Shown piece after piece: positions 7,750 to 16,057 of a DNA stretch of 42,673 nucleotides. How positions within the stretch are numbered: the stretch's first letter is position 1; every line of letters begins with the position of its first letter. Position numbers and translations under genes: made by a program. The stretch is from Caldilineaceae bacterium (lineage in GTDB: Bacteria; Chloroflexota; Anaerolineae; Caldilineales; Caldilineaceae): the NCBI GenBank assembly GCA_019637695.1, contig JAHBVG010000056.1, forward strand, positions 1 through 42,673, given 5' to 3'. The notes beneath the pieces were generated by a model. The model searched no databases. It was not told where the DNA came from and saw only the letters and a program-made list of their open reading frames with translations.

Positions 7750-9153
7750 CAATGTCATTAAGTTAAGGCGTAACTCAACAAGCAGAAAGTGTTTTCATAG
7801 GAAAATCTCAAAACACAGGAGAGACTCCTATGGAAGCAACGGTAGCAAATCGGTACGAAAAGTTGTGCAGTGAGCTGCGTAATCGGCTCGAAAGCCAAGA
7901 ATTCATGGCGAGACATCGCCAGCAAGAATGTGATTTCACACGGGAGCGTAAGCTGACGTTCCCTATGCTCATCTTGATGCTGATCAACATGCTGAAACGC
8001 TCGCTACAAGACGAACTGGATGAGATGTTTCGCCTTTTCAGTGGTGCTGAAGTGGCAGAACGTTGTGTGACCAAGAGTGCCTTCAGTCAGGCGCGTCAGA
8101 AGCTGAAACACACGGCGTTCATTGAACTGAATCAGTTGCAGGTGGCGCATTTCTATGCGCACTTTGAGTCAGAACGCTGGCAAGGGTATCGTCTGCTGGG
8201 CATCGATGGCAGCTTGCTGGATTTACCTACGCATGCAGCCACACTGGAGGCCTTTGGCAGTTGGGGGTCTCGCCACGGGACCCAAACGGCCAAGGCCCGG
8301 GTTTCCCAACTCTTCGACGTGCTCAACCATATCAGCGTCGAGGGTCTCCTTGCGCCCATCGCAGAAGGAGAGCGCCACCTGGCCCAACAGCACTTGGCCC
8401 ATGTCGGCCCGGGCGATCTGTTGTTGCTGGACCGAGGCTATCCTGCGTTTTGGCTCTTTCTGGCCATCGTTGCCTGCGGTGCCGATTTCTGCGCACGGCT
8501 TGAAACGCATAAGTGGTCGGCGGCTCAAGCGCTGATTGCTTCCGGTGAAACCGACAAAGTGGTGACGCTCTCGCTGTGTCCTACCTCACGCGCCCTGTGT
8601 AAAGCCCATGGCTTTGAGTGTGATACCTTCACGTTGCGGCTGGTCAGAGTCGATTTGCCCAGTGGCGAAGTGGAGGTACTCGCCACCTCTTTGCACGACG
8701 CAGTCCGTTTCCCAACCGCTTGCTTTGCTGCCCTCTACCAGCAGCGTTGGCCCATTGAAGAGGACTACAAACAACTCAAGTCCCAGCTCGAAGTGGAGAA
8801 CTGGAGTGGCCTTTCTCCTCTCGCTATTCGCCAGGATTTCTATGCCTCCCTTTTTACCAAGAACTTGGCTGCCATCCTCGCTCATCCTGCTCAGCCGGTT
8901 GTTGCTCAGCAGACGGCCACTCGCAAGTACGGCTATCAGGTCAATATGACCAACCTGCTTTCCAAACTCAAGGATACTATCGTGCTGCTTTTCTCTCGAA
9001 ACCACATTCACTCTCTCTTGGATGCTCTTTGGCAACAGATGCTTCTTACCATTGAACCTGTTCGCTCAGACCGTTCTACACCTAGAAAAAAGTCGGTTCA
9101 GCGACGCCGTTTCCCTTCTACCTACAAACCGACTCGTTAACTTAATGACATTG
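7750..9153 (+). mobile_element. Complete IS4-family insertion sequence, 1404 bp
   Basis: Perfect 17-bp terminal inverted repeats lie at 7750-7766 (CAATGTCATTAAGTTAA) and 9137-9153. An exact 10-bp direct repeat, AGATAGTACT, flanks it at 7740-7749 and 9154-9163. Target duplications of about 10-13 bp fit IS4. One intact transposase gene fills the element and its stop codon lies within the right terminal repeat. All marks of a recent insertion are intact. Confidence 0.95.
7830..9140 (+). CDS. IS4-family DDE transposase
   Basis: The 436-residue enzyme should cut and paste its own element. The DDE triad is visible: D126 in GIDGSLLDLP, D201 in LLLLDRGYPAF and E310 in the IS4 signature YQQRWPIEEDYKQLK (Y303-x2-R306-x3-E310-x6-K317). 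The N-terminal part (about 1-115) is the usual helical DNA-binding region. ACAGGAGAGACTCCT before the ATG supplies a good ribosome binding site. The basic tail (RKKSVQRRRF) is intact, with no frameshift or stop. Confidence 0.95.
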   Translation: MEATVANRYEKLCSELRNRLESQEFMARHRQQECDFTRERKLTFPMLILMLINMLKRSLQDELDEMFRLFSGAEVAERCVTKSAFSQARQKLKHTAFIELNQLQVAHFYAHFESERWQGYRLLGIDGSLLDLPTHAATLEAFGSWGSRHGTQTAKARVSQLFDVLNHISVEGLLAPIAEGERHLAQQHLAHVGPGDLLLLDRGYPAFWLFLAIVACGADFCARLETHKWSAAQALIASGETDKVVTLSLCPTSRALCKAHGFECDTFTLRLVRVDLPSGEVEVLATSLHDAVRFPTACFAALYQQRWPIEEDYKQLKSQLEVENWSGLSPLAIRQDFYASLFTKNLAAILAHPAQPVVAQQTATRKYGYQVNMTNLLSKLKDTIVLLFSRNHIHSLLDALWQQMLLTIEPVRSDRSTPRKKSVQRRRFPSTYKPTR

Positions 9154-9257
9154 AGATAGTACTAACCAGTTCATCTTACGACATTCACGCATGAGGGAAC
9201 ATGTGTAAATGGCGGAATTGGGAGATCAAAAGGTCAGCCGTGGATAAGGTGTGAGTA

Positions 9258-10073
9258 CTATTCCTTGACGCCATGCTGACGGTGACTGCCCGCCGCCAGT
9301 TCTGCGCCGAGGACGCGCACCCTGTCCACACCGTCGGCGGAAGCAGCGGCCCTCACCAGCGCCGAACCGACGATAACGCCATCGGCGATCTCGGCGACGC
9401 GGCTCGCCTGTTCGCCGGTGCTGATGCCAAAGCCAATCGCCAGCGGCAGATCCGTGTGCTTGCGCACCCGCCCCACAAACGAGACCAGATTGGGCGGCAA
9501 TTCGCTGCGCGCGCCGGTGATACCGGTGACGCTGACCAGATAGATGAAGCCGGTGGCGTGGCTCGCCACCAGTTTGATCCGCTCTTCGGTGCTAGTGGGC
9601 GCCAGCATATAGATCGTCGCCAACCCAGCTTTGCGGCAGGCATCCTCCAACTGATCCGCTTCCCCCGGCGGCAGATCGGGGACGATCAGCCCGTCCGCGC
9701 CGGCGTCGACGGCATCGGCCACGAAACACTCTTCGCCATAGGCCAGGATCGGATTATAGTAGCTCATAGCGCAAAAAGGTTGATCCACTCCCTGATCGCG
9801 CAACTCACGCATCATGGCCAGACAATCGGCCACCGTCGTGCCTTGAGTCAGCGCGGTGTAAGTCGCTTCCTGCACCGTCGGCCCATCGGCCAGTGGATCG
9901 CTAAAGGGGATGCCGATCTCAAAGAGATCCGCGCCCACCTCAGCCAACGCCGCCACGACTTCAAGGGCCTGCTGTCGGTTGGGGTACCCCATGGCATGAT
10001 AGGGCATGAAGGCCGCACGCCCCTCACGTTTTGCCGCTTCAAAGACAGCCTGGATTCGTTCGACGCCGCTCAT
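9258..10073 (-). CDS. trpA: Tryptophan synthase alpha chain
   Basis: This 271-residue TIM barrel splits indole-3-glycerol phosphate into indole and glyceraldehyde 3-phosphate and channels indole to TrpB. The signature FEIGIPFSDPLADGPTVQ holds the catalytic Glu and the substrate-binding Asp; the phosphate-binding GFGIS is near the C-terminus. Length matches the family. Its ATG overlaps the trpB stop (ATGA, 10070-10073), so the two are translationally coupled. It is the last gene of the cluster; no clear terminator lies between it and the IS element. Confidence 0.97.
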   Translation of the reverse strand: MSGVERIQAVFEAAKREGRAAFMPYHAMGYPNRQQALEVVAALAEVGADLFEIGIPFSDPLADGPTVQEATYTALTQGTTVADCLAMMRELRDQGVDQPFCAMSYYNPILAYGEECFVADAVDAGADGLIVPDLPPGEADQLEDACRKAGLATIYMLAPTSTEERIKLVASHATGFIYLVSVTGITGARSELPPNLVSFVGRVRKHTDLPLAIGFGISTGEQASRVAEIADGVIVGSALVRAAASADGVDRVRVLGAELAAGSHRQHGVKE

Positions 10074-11314
10074 TGTACACTCTCCCCCAGTGTAGCCATC
10101 ACTGTGCCCAGATCCTTGTCGCCGCGCCCGCTGAGGTTGACCAAAATGATCTGATCCTTCGCCATTTGGGGGGCGAGTTCCATCACATGGCCGATGGCGT
10201 GCGAACTCTCCAACGCCGGGATGATCCCTTCTAGATGGCAGAGGAGTTTGAAGCCTTCCATCGCCTGGGCGTCGGTGCAGTAGGTGTACTCCGTCCGCTC
10301 CAAATCGCGCAGCCAGCTATGTTCCGGGCCGACACTGGCGTAGTCCAGCCCGGCGGAGATGCTGTGGGTGAGAGCGATCTGGCCGTCCTCGTCTTGCAGC
10401 ACATAGCTCTTGGTCCCCTGCAAGACGCCGATGCGCCCCATTTTGGGATCGGCAAAGCGCGCCGCGTGCTGTCCCCCTTCGATGCCGTAGCCGCCGGCTT
10501 CCACGCCGATCAGCCGCACATTTTCTTCCTCAAGGAAGGAGTGGAAGACGCCAATGGCGTTGCTGCCGCCGCCCACACAGGCCACAATCGCATCAGGCAA
10601 CCGACCAGGACCGTCCTCACCGTCGCGCATCTGGCTGTACGCCTCGCAGCCGATGATGGATTGGAAATCGCGCACCATGGCCGGGTATGGGTGCGGGCCG
10701 AGGACGCTGCCCAGCAGGTAATGAGTGGTCTCAACATTGGTGACCCAATCACGGATGGCCTCGTTGATGGCATCCTTGAGCGTTTTGGAGCCGCTCTCGA
10801 CGCCGCGCACTTCCGTCCCCAACAGGCGCATACGGAAGACGTTGGGCTGCTGGCGCGCCATATCCACTGTGCCCATGTAGACGATACACTCGATGCCGAG
10901 CAGCGCCGCCACTGTCGCCGTTGCCACCCCATGCTGGCCGGCGCCGGTTTCGGCGACAATGCGCGTCTTGCCCATTTTACGCTTCATCAAGAGCGCCTGG
11001 CCCAGCGCGTTGTTGATCTTGTGGGCGCCGGTGTGGGCCAGATCCTCGCGCTTGAGGTAAATCTGCGCGCCGCCCAGATGTTCGCTCAAGCGCCGCGCAT
11101 AGGTGATGGGCGTGGGTCTGCCCACAAAGGTACGCTGAAGATAGGCCAGTTCAGCCATGAACTCTTTGTCGTTACGCGCCAGCAGATAGGCTTCCTCCAA
11201 CTCTTCCAGCGCCGGCATCAAGGTTTCCGGCACATACTTACCGCCATACGGCCCAAAGCGTCCGTTTTCATCGGGCACGGCCCGGTAATTTACAGATGAT
11301 TTTGTGTTCGTCAT
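10070..11314 (-). CDS. trpB: Tryptophan synthase beta chain
   Basis: The 414-residue PLP enzyme joins indole and serine to make tryptophan. The PLP-lysine motif HTGAHKINNALGQ and the phosphate-binding GGGSNAIG are present, as is the early FGPYGGKYVPETLMPAL. This is the standard TrpB1 type that pairs with TrpA. GAGGAG stands shortly before the ATG. trpC, D, E and F are absent from the window, so the rest of the pathway is encoded elsewhere. Confidence 0.97.
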   Translation of the reverse strand: MTNTKSSVNYRAVPDENGRFGPYGGKYVPETLMPALEELEEAYLLARNDKEFMAELAYLQRTFVGRPTPITYARRLSEHLGGAQIYLKREDLAHTGAHKINNALGQALLMKRKMGKTRIVAETGAGQHGVATATVAALLGIECIVYMGTVDMARQQPNVFRMRLLGTEVRGVESGSKTLKDAINEAIRDWVTNVETTHYLLGSVLGPHPYPAMVRDFQSIIGCEAYSQMRDGEDGPGRLPDAIVACVGGGSNAIGVFHSFLEEENVRLIGVEAGGYGIEGGQHAARFADPKMGRIGVLQGTKSYVLQDEDGQIALTHSISAGLDYASVGPEHSWLRDLERTEYTYCTDAQAMEGFKLLCHLEGIIPALESSHAIGHVMELAPQMAKDQIILVNLSGRGDKDLGTVMATLGESVQ

Positions 11315-11333
11315 GGAACTCCTCGCTCAGAAT

Positions 11334-11422
11334 ATGAATGAAGAATGATGAATGGGTAAGGTCATGAATCTTCATTCGAAGGCCAAATCGACAGGATTAC
11401 CCATTCTTTATTCATCATTCAT
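11334..11422. repeat. Foldback heptad array between trpB and aroE
   Basis: The left arm 11334-11359 is built of units such as ATGAATG and AAGAATG. The right arm 11397-11422 is the same family in inverted orientation (CATTCTT, TATTCAT). The arms are near-complementary over 26 bp. The right arm overlaps the first base of the aroE stop codon. Confidence 0.75.
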
Positions 11423-12330
11423 TAACGATCAAAGATCACATTCACCGCGCGGCGCATTACATCGACGGGCGCATCTTCGCCGGTCCAGCGGCTCCAGGCT
11501 TGCGCGCCCTGGTGGACCAACATGCCCAGCCCGCCGATGGGTTTGGCGCCGTCGGCGGCGGCCAGTTGCAGCAGCCGTGTGGACGCCGGATTGTAGATCA
11601 GATCGTAGACGATCTGCGAGGGCAGGAACTCCACATCCTCATCCCAGGGCAGCCCTTCCACATGGGGATGCATCCCCAGCGAGGTGCAGTTGACGATGAG
11701 ATCGGCGTCCTCGGCCAGCGCGGCTACATCTTCGGGAAAGGAGTGTACCCCAAAGTTCACATGGGGAAAATATTCTGCCATCGTTTCAATCAAAGAAGTC
11801 GCCCGATCCAGCGTGCGGTTGAGGACGGTGATGGCGCCCGCCCCGGCTTCGGCCAGGCCATAGACGACCGCCCGCGCCGATCCACCCGCGCCGATAATGA
11901 GGACGCGGCGCTCTTGCGTGTCCACGCCGTTAGCGCGCAGATCGGCGATGAAGCCGCTGGCGTCGGTGTTATGGCCTGTCAAGAGGCCATCCTCGCCGAC
12001 GATGATCGTGTTCACCGCGCCGATGGCCTCCGCCGACGGCGTCCACCGATCCAAGATCGGCATCACCGCCTGCTTGTGGGGGACCGTCACATTGGCCCCG
12101 CGGAAGCCGAGGGCGCGCAGCCCGCGCACGGCGTCCTCAATGCGGTCGGGGGGGGTGGGCAGCGGCAGGTAGCGCCAGTTCATGCGCCGCTCGGCAAAGG
12201 CTGCGTTGTGCATGGTGGGGCTGATGCTGTGGCTCACCGGCCAGCCGAGCAGCCCCACCAACTGCGTCCTGGCGTTGATGTCGAGCGGAAGGGCGAAATT
12301 GTTGGATGGTTGAGTGGGTGATTGGGTCAT
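11422..12330 (-). CDS. aroE: Shikimate dehydrogenase
   Basis: The 302-residue enzyme reduces 3-dehydroshikimate to shikimate with NADPH. The catalytic Lys is in NVTVPHKQAVM, the substrate Asp in NTDASGF, and the nucleotide loop is GAGGSARAVVYGL. The substrate pocket is marked by HSISPTMHNAAF. The first codons (MTQSPTQPSNN) are low-complexity and lie inside an in-register heptad array, with no Shine-Dalgarno; the conserved domain starts at about residue 20. Confidence 0.95.
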   Translation of the reverse strand: MTQSPTQPSNNFALPLDINARTQLVGLLGWPVSHSISPTMHNAAFAERRMNWRYLPLPTPPDRIEDAVRGLRALGFRGANVTVPHKQAVMPILDRWTPSAEAIGAVNTIIVGEDGLLTGHNTDASGFIADLRANGVDTQERRVLIIGAGGSARAVVYGLAEAGAGAITVLNRTLDRATSLIETMAEYFPHVNFGVHSFPEDVAALAEDADLIVNCTSLGMHPHVEGLPWDEDVEFLPSQIVYDLIYNPASTRLLQLAAADGAKPIGGLGMLVHQGAQAWSRWTGEDAPVDVMRRAVNVIFDR

Positions 12331-12418
12331 GGCTTTGCAGCAGCGATTGAGGGATCAGGCGATTAGGGGATTGTCAGAGGCGTCGCCGACAATCCCCTAA
12401 TCCCTTAATCTCCTAATC
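12301..12418. repeat. Heptad array spanning the aroE start and the aroA stop
   Basis: Eleven units in one register run 12301-12377 (for example GTTGGAT, GGTTGAG, AGGGATC, TAGGGGA), and four inverted units run 12391-12418 (AATCCCC, TAATCCC). The inner arms 12361-12375 and 12388-12402 are a perfect 15-bp inverted repeat with a 12-nt loop. The left end encodes the N-terminus of aroE. Confidence 0.8.
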
Positions 12419-13756
12419 TCACGCCTCCCCTTCCGATCTTGATTCAGTATTTTCTTGGACCACCGCGCCCAACGCCCGCAACGTCGCCTCGAAACCGGGG
12501 AAGCTGTCGGCGGTGACGTAAGCCTTGTTGATAGTAGTGCCGCCTTTGGCGATGAGACCGGCGATCGTCAGCGCCATGGCCAGCCGGTGATCGTCGTGGC
12601 TGCTGACGGTGGCCCCGTAGAGCGGCGTCGGCCCGTTGACGACGAAGCCGTCATCGGTGGCTTCGATGGACGCGCCCATTTTGCGCAATTCGGAAACGGT
12701 GGTGGCGATGCGATCCGTCTCTTTGACGCGGAGTTCCTGGGCGTCGCGCACCACAGTGCGTCCACGCGCCTGGGTTGCCGCCACAGCGAGGATAGGCAAC
12801 TCGTCGATCATGGTGACGATGCGCTCGCCGCCGAAGGTCGTGCCGCGCAATTCGGCTGTCTCCACCACCAGATTGGCGATGGGTTCCCCGGCGGCTTCGC
12901 CCTCATCCCGGTAGCGGATCTTGGCGCCCATCTCGCTGAGGGCGTCCACAATACCGGTGCGCGTGGGGTTGATGCCCACATCCAGCAACGTCAACTGGCT
13001 GTCCGGGGTGATGGTCCCCGCCACGAGCAAAAAGGCCGCCGAGGAGATGTCCCCTGGCACGGTGATGTCCAGCGGCTTTAGCGGTTCCTCTGGACGTTCG
13101 CTATGGACCGTGCGCCCTAGGGTCTGGATGGGCACACCCATGGCCTGCAACATGCGCTCGGTGTGATCCCGCGCCGGCCCCGGCTCGTGGATAATGGTGA
13201 GGCCATTGGTGTACATCCCCGCCAGGATCAGGCAGCTCTTCACCTGAGCGCTGGCGACCGGTAGGGTATACTCAATCGCCTTGAGTTTAGACGCACCCAG
13301 CGCCAGCGGCGCGAAACGTCCCCCCTGGCGGCCCAGGATCTGCGCGCCCATCAGCCGCAACGGATCGACAATGCGTCCCATGGGGCGGCGGCGGATCTGC
13401 TCGGTGCCGTTGAGGATCGAGTTGAACGATTGTCCGGCCAGCAAGCCGGTGAGCAGGCGGATGGTGGTGCCGCTGTTGCCACAGTCGAGTACGTCCGCTG
13501 GTTCTTGCAGACCGTGCAGCCCGACGCCGTAGACCACAACATCGGTGGAAGAGCGTTCCTCCACGCGCACGCCCAGCCCACGCATGACATGGATGGTGGC
13601 GCGGCAATCGCCGCCGTCAAGGAAGCCGCGAATGCGACTGCGCCCGTCGGCAATCGCCGAAAACATGACTGCCCGGTGGCTGATTGACTTGTCCCCTGGG
13701 ACGTGGCACTGCCCCCGCAGCGCCCTCCCCCCGTGGATGGTGAGAATGTCGGCCAT
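12419..13756 (-). CDS. aroA: 3-phosphoshikimate 1-carboxyvinyltransferase (EPSP synthase)
   Basis: The 445-residue enzyme joins shikimate 3-phosphate and phosphoenolpyruvate to form EPSP. Hallmarks are GDKSISHRAVM near the N-terminus, LDCGNSGTTIRLL, and RVKETDRI in the C-terminal half; the length is typical. The open frame extends to 13870, but the family begins at MADILTIHGG, with AAAGG before that ATG at 13756; the upstream part lies in a heptad array. It sits between tyrA and aroE in the same direction. Confidence 0.97.
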   Translation of the reverse strand: MADILTIHGGRALRGQCHVPGDKSISHRAVMFSAIADGRSRIRGFLDGGDCRATIHVMRGLGVRVEERSSTDVVVYGVGLHGLQEPADVLDCGNSGTTIRLLTGLLAGQSFNSILNGTEQIRRRPMGRIVDPLRLMGAQILGRQGGRFAPLALGASKLKAIEYTLPVASAQVKSCLILAGMYTNGLTIIHEPGPARDHTERMLQAMGVPIQTLGRTVHSERPEEPLKPLDITVPGDISSAAFLLVAGTITPDSQLTLLDVGINPTRTGIVDALSEMGAKIRYRDEGEAAGEPIANLVVETAELRGTTFGGERIVTMIDELPILAVAATQARGRTVVRDAQELRVKETDRIATTVSELRKMGASIEATDDGFVVNGPTPLYGATVSSHDDHRLAMALTIAGLIAKGGTTINKAYVTADSFPGFEATLRALGAVVQENTESRSEGEA

Positions 13757-13770
13757 AGTGAACCTTTGGT

Positions 13771-13896
13771 GGATATTAGATATTGGATATTGGATATGGA
13801 GGATGAGTGACTGGGGATTAGTGACAGGTGATTGGGGCAGAACAGAGAGACCTCTTCCCTTCCCAGTCACCTATTACCAGTCACCAATCCCTAATC
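13771..13896. repeat. Foldback heptad array between tyrA and aroA
   Basis: Ten units in strict register fill 13771-13840: a GGATATT/AGATATT family changes in phase to AGTGACT, GGGGATT and GGTGATT. After a 20-nt gap, five C-rich inverted units fill 13861-13895 (TACCAGT, CACCAAT, CCCTAAT). The array abuts the tyrA stop codon at 13897. Confidence 0.85.
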
Positions 13897-14769
13897 TCAC
13901 CTCTTCCGCCACTGCGCGCGCAGTTGTTGCGAGCGGGCCAGTTTGGCGGAGAGCGCGGCTTCGTTGCCGTCGGCGAGCAGGGCGCGCAGTTCGTGCAGGT
14001 GTGCGTCGAAACAATCAAGCTGTGCTAGGATCGCCTCGCGGTTGGTGGCGAGAATGTCCATGAACATGCGTGTGTCGCTGGCGGCGACGCGGCTGGTGTC
14101 GCGGAATCCCCCCGCGGCCAGATCCCAGACCAGGGGATCGTGCGCGCCCACGTCCGCCACGGCGTGGACCAGGGCGCTGGCGAGCAAGAAGGGCAGATGG
14201 CTGATGGCGGCCACCAATCCATCGTGGCGCTGGGGCTCGAGGACAATTGTACGCGCGCCTACGGCCTGCGCCAACTCGGTAGCCAACACCAACGCCGATT
14301 CACTCGTGCGCGGCAGCGGGGATAGAATCCACGGCGCGCCCACGTAGAGTCCTGGCTCGGCGGCGGTGAAGCCGGCCTGCTCTTTGCCCGTCATCGGGTG
14401 GCCGCCGATGGGTTGAATGCCCGCGGGCAAGCGATCCATTGCCGCGCAGATGGCGCCTTTGGTGCTGCCCATGTCGATCACCAGCGTCCCCGGCCAGAGC
14501 AATCGCCCCAATTCGTCCATGGAATTGACAATCGTGCGCACCGGCGTCGCCAGCACCACAATGTCCGCGCCGGCCACGCCTGCGTGCAGATCCGTGGTCG
14601 CCTGATCCACCGCGTCCGCGAAGAAGGCACGCAGGGCCGTCTCCGTGCGATGGGCCACCCCGCGTACCTCGCGGCAGAGGTGACCCTGCACCAAATCCAT
14701 ACAGAGGCTGGCCCCCATCAACCCCAGCCCGACCACAGTTACACGACAGTCAGAGAGAGATTTGGACAT
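13897..14769 (-). CDS. tyrA: Prephenate/arogenate dehydrogenase
   Basis: The 290-residue NAD(P)-dependent enzyme oxidatively decarboxylates prephenate (or arogenate) on the way to tyrosine. A Rossmann loop opens the protein (VTVVGLGLMGASL), followed by the family motif DMGSTKGAIC and the substrate-binding PIGGHPMTGKEQAG. No C-terminal ACT domain follows, so feedback control by tyrosine would have to act differently. The start MSKSL at 14769 is chosen because the longer frame (to 14847) runs into a heptad array; the ribosome binding site is weak. Confidence 0.93.
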   Translation of the reverse strand: MSKSLSDCRVTVVGLGLMGASLCMDLVQGHLCREVRGVAHRTETALRAFFADAVDQATTDLHAGVAGADIVVLATPVRTIVNSMDELGRLLWPGTLVIDMGSTKGAICAAMDRLPAGIQPIGGHPMTGKEQAGFTAAEPGLYVGAPWILSPLPRTSESALVLATELAQAVGARTIVLEPQRHDGLVAAISHLPFLLASALVHAVADVGAHDPLVWDLAAGGFRDTSRVAASDTRMFMDILATNREAILAQLDCFDAHLHELRALLADGNEAALSAKLARSQQLRAQWRKR

Positions 14770-14780
14770 AGGTAGTCTCA

Positions 14781-14872
14781 GGTAATGAGTAATGAGTAGG
14801 TAAACAATGTTTGGTGCGCTGTCGGCAAGATTGCGGTAGACGAACATTACTCATTACTCCTTACTCATTTCT
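14781..14872. repeat. Foldback heptad array between the DAHP synthase gene and tyrA
   Basis: Left units GGTAATG and AGTAATG (14781-14801) and right inverted units CATTACT (twice), CCTTACT and CATTTCT (14845-14872) can pair over 12 bp or more. They enclose about 43 nt of unique sequence. Confidence 0.75.
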
Positions 14873-14875
14873 TTT

Positions 14876-15892
14876 CTACATCTTCCGCCCAACAGCCTCG
14901 GCGACGGCGCGCAATTCCTGCATCAACTTAGTAAAGCGCTTGGGCGTAAGGCTCTGCGCGCCGTCGCTCCACGCTTTGGATGGGTCAGGGTGGACCTCCA
15001 CCATGATGCCGTCCGCGCCGGCGGCGACCGCGGCTTTGGCGACCGCCCCCACAAGTTCCCATTTACCGGTGCCGTGGGCAGGGTCGGCGATGACGGGCAG
15101 GTGCGAAAGTTCCTTGATGGCGGGGATGGCGTTGACGTCAAAGGTGAAGCGGGTGTATGGCTCAAAAGTGCGGATGCCCCGCTCGCAGACCATCACCTGC
15201 ATGTTGCCGCCGCTGAGGACATATTCGGCGCTCATGAGCAACTCCTGGATGGTGGTACTCATGCCCCGCTTTACAAAGACCGGTTTGCTCGTTCTGCTCA
15301 GCGCCTTGAGCAAGGAATAGTTCTGTGTGTTGCGCGCGCCCACCTGAAAGATATCCGTGTATTCGCCCACTACTTCCACTTCGTCGGGGCTCATCACCTC
15401 GGTGATGACCGGCAGGCCGGTCTGTTCACGCGCTTCGGCCAGATATTGGAGACCTTCCTCGCCCAACCCCTGGAAGCTGTACGGGCTGCTGCGCGGCTTA
15501 AAGGCTCCGCCGCGCAGGAAGGTAGCGCCGCCTTCCTTGACCATGTGCGCTGTTTCGAGGATCATCTCACGGCTTTCTACGCTGCACGGGCCGGCAAAGA
15601 CAGCGATCTGTTCGCCGCCGATCTTGGCCCCGTTGACATCGATACAGGTGTTGCCCTCGACAAAATCACGGCTGGCAAGTTTGAAGGGCTGCATAATGCG
15701 GACGACGTTCTCGACGCCGTCCAGGGCCAAAAAGCTATCCTGGTGGATCTTGTAATCATCCGCACCGATGATGCCGACAATCGTGCGGGCCTCCCCCCGG
15801 CTGAGGTGGACCTTGTAGCCCATCTCCTCCACCCGTTTGACCACCGCCTCGATCCGCTCCGGCGCGGCTCCCTGTTTCATAATAACGATCAT
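14876..15892 (-). CDS. aroF: 3-deoxy-7-phosphoheptulonate synthase, paralogue 1 (type I-beta)
   Basis: The 338-residue enzyme condenses phosphoenolpyruvate and erythrose 4-phosphate, the entry step of the shikimate pathway. A ferredoxin-like N-terminal domain (about 1-70, starting MIVIMKQGAAPERIEAVV) precedes the TIM barrel, as in the Thermotoga-type enzymes where that domain mediates feedback inhibition. Barrel motifs: FAGPCSVES, LRGGAFKPRSSPYSFQGLG, KRGMSTTIQELL, ADPAHGTG. GAGGAG precedes the ATG. It lies next to a second, closely related copy. Confidence 0.95.
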   Translation of the reverse strand: MIVIMKQGAAPERIEAVVKRVEEMGYKVHLSRGEARTIVGIIGADDYKIHQDSFLALDGVENVVRIMQPFKLASRDFVEGNTCIDVNGAKIGGEQIAVFAGPCSVESREMILETAHMVKEGGATFLRGGAFKPRSSPYSFQGLGEEGLQYLAEAREQTGLPVITEVMSPDEVEVVGEYTDIFQVGARNTQNYSLLKALSRTSKPVFVKRGMSTTIQELLMSAEYVLSGGNMQVMVCERGIRTFEPYTRFTFDVNAIPAIKELSHLPVIADPAHGTGKWELVGAVAKAAVAAGADGIMVEVHPDPSKAWSDGAQSLTPKRFTKLMQELRAVAEAVGRKM

Positions 15893-15953
15893 GGTTGGGA
15901 ATCTCCTCTGTGTGACGGAAAAGTTTCGATATTAGACTTTATCGTGTAAAGGT

Positions 15954-16053
15954 ATGAATAAAGAATAAAGAATGGGTGAGCATCTTTCACCACATAGGCA
16001 TCCTCCCCGTTGTGAAAGATGGTTCCTCACCCCATTCCTTATTCTTTATTCAT
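15954..16053. repeat. Long foldback hairpin with heptad arms between the two DAHP synthase genes
   Basis: The outer arms 15954-15980 and 16026-16053 are nearly complementary over 27 bp and consist of 7-nt units (ATGAATA, AAGAATA, AAGAATG). The inner arms 15981-15993 and 16009-16021 match at 12 of 13 positions. Together they give a roughly 40-bp stem with a 15-nt loop. No T-run follows on the transcribed (minus) strand, so an mRNA-stabilising or processing role fits at least as well as termination. Confidence 0.8.
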
Positions 16054-16057
16054 CTCT

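Noticed and set aside
10235..11299. 354-residue plus-strand frame
   Set aside because: It is antisense to trpB, which is certain from its motifs.
13757..13870. Longer N-terminus of aroA
   Set aside because: It is translated spacer and heptad DNA; EPSP synthases start near MADILTIHGG, where a ribosome binding site is present.
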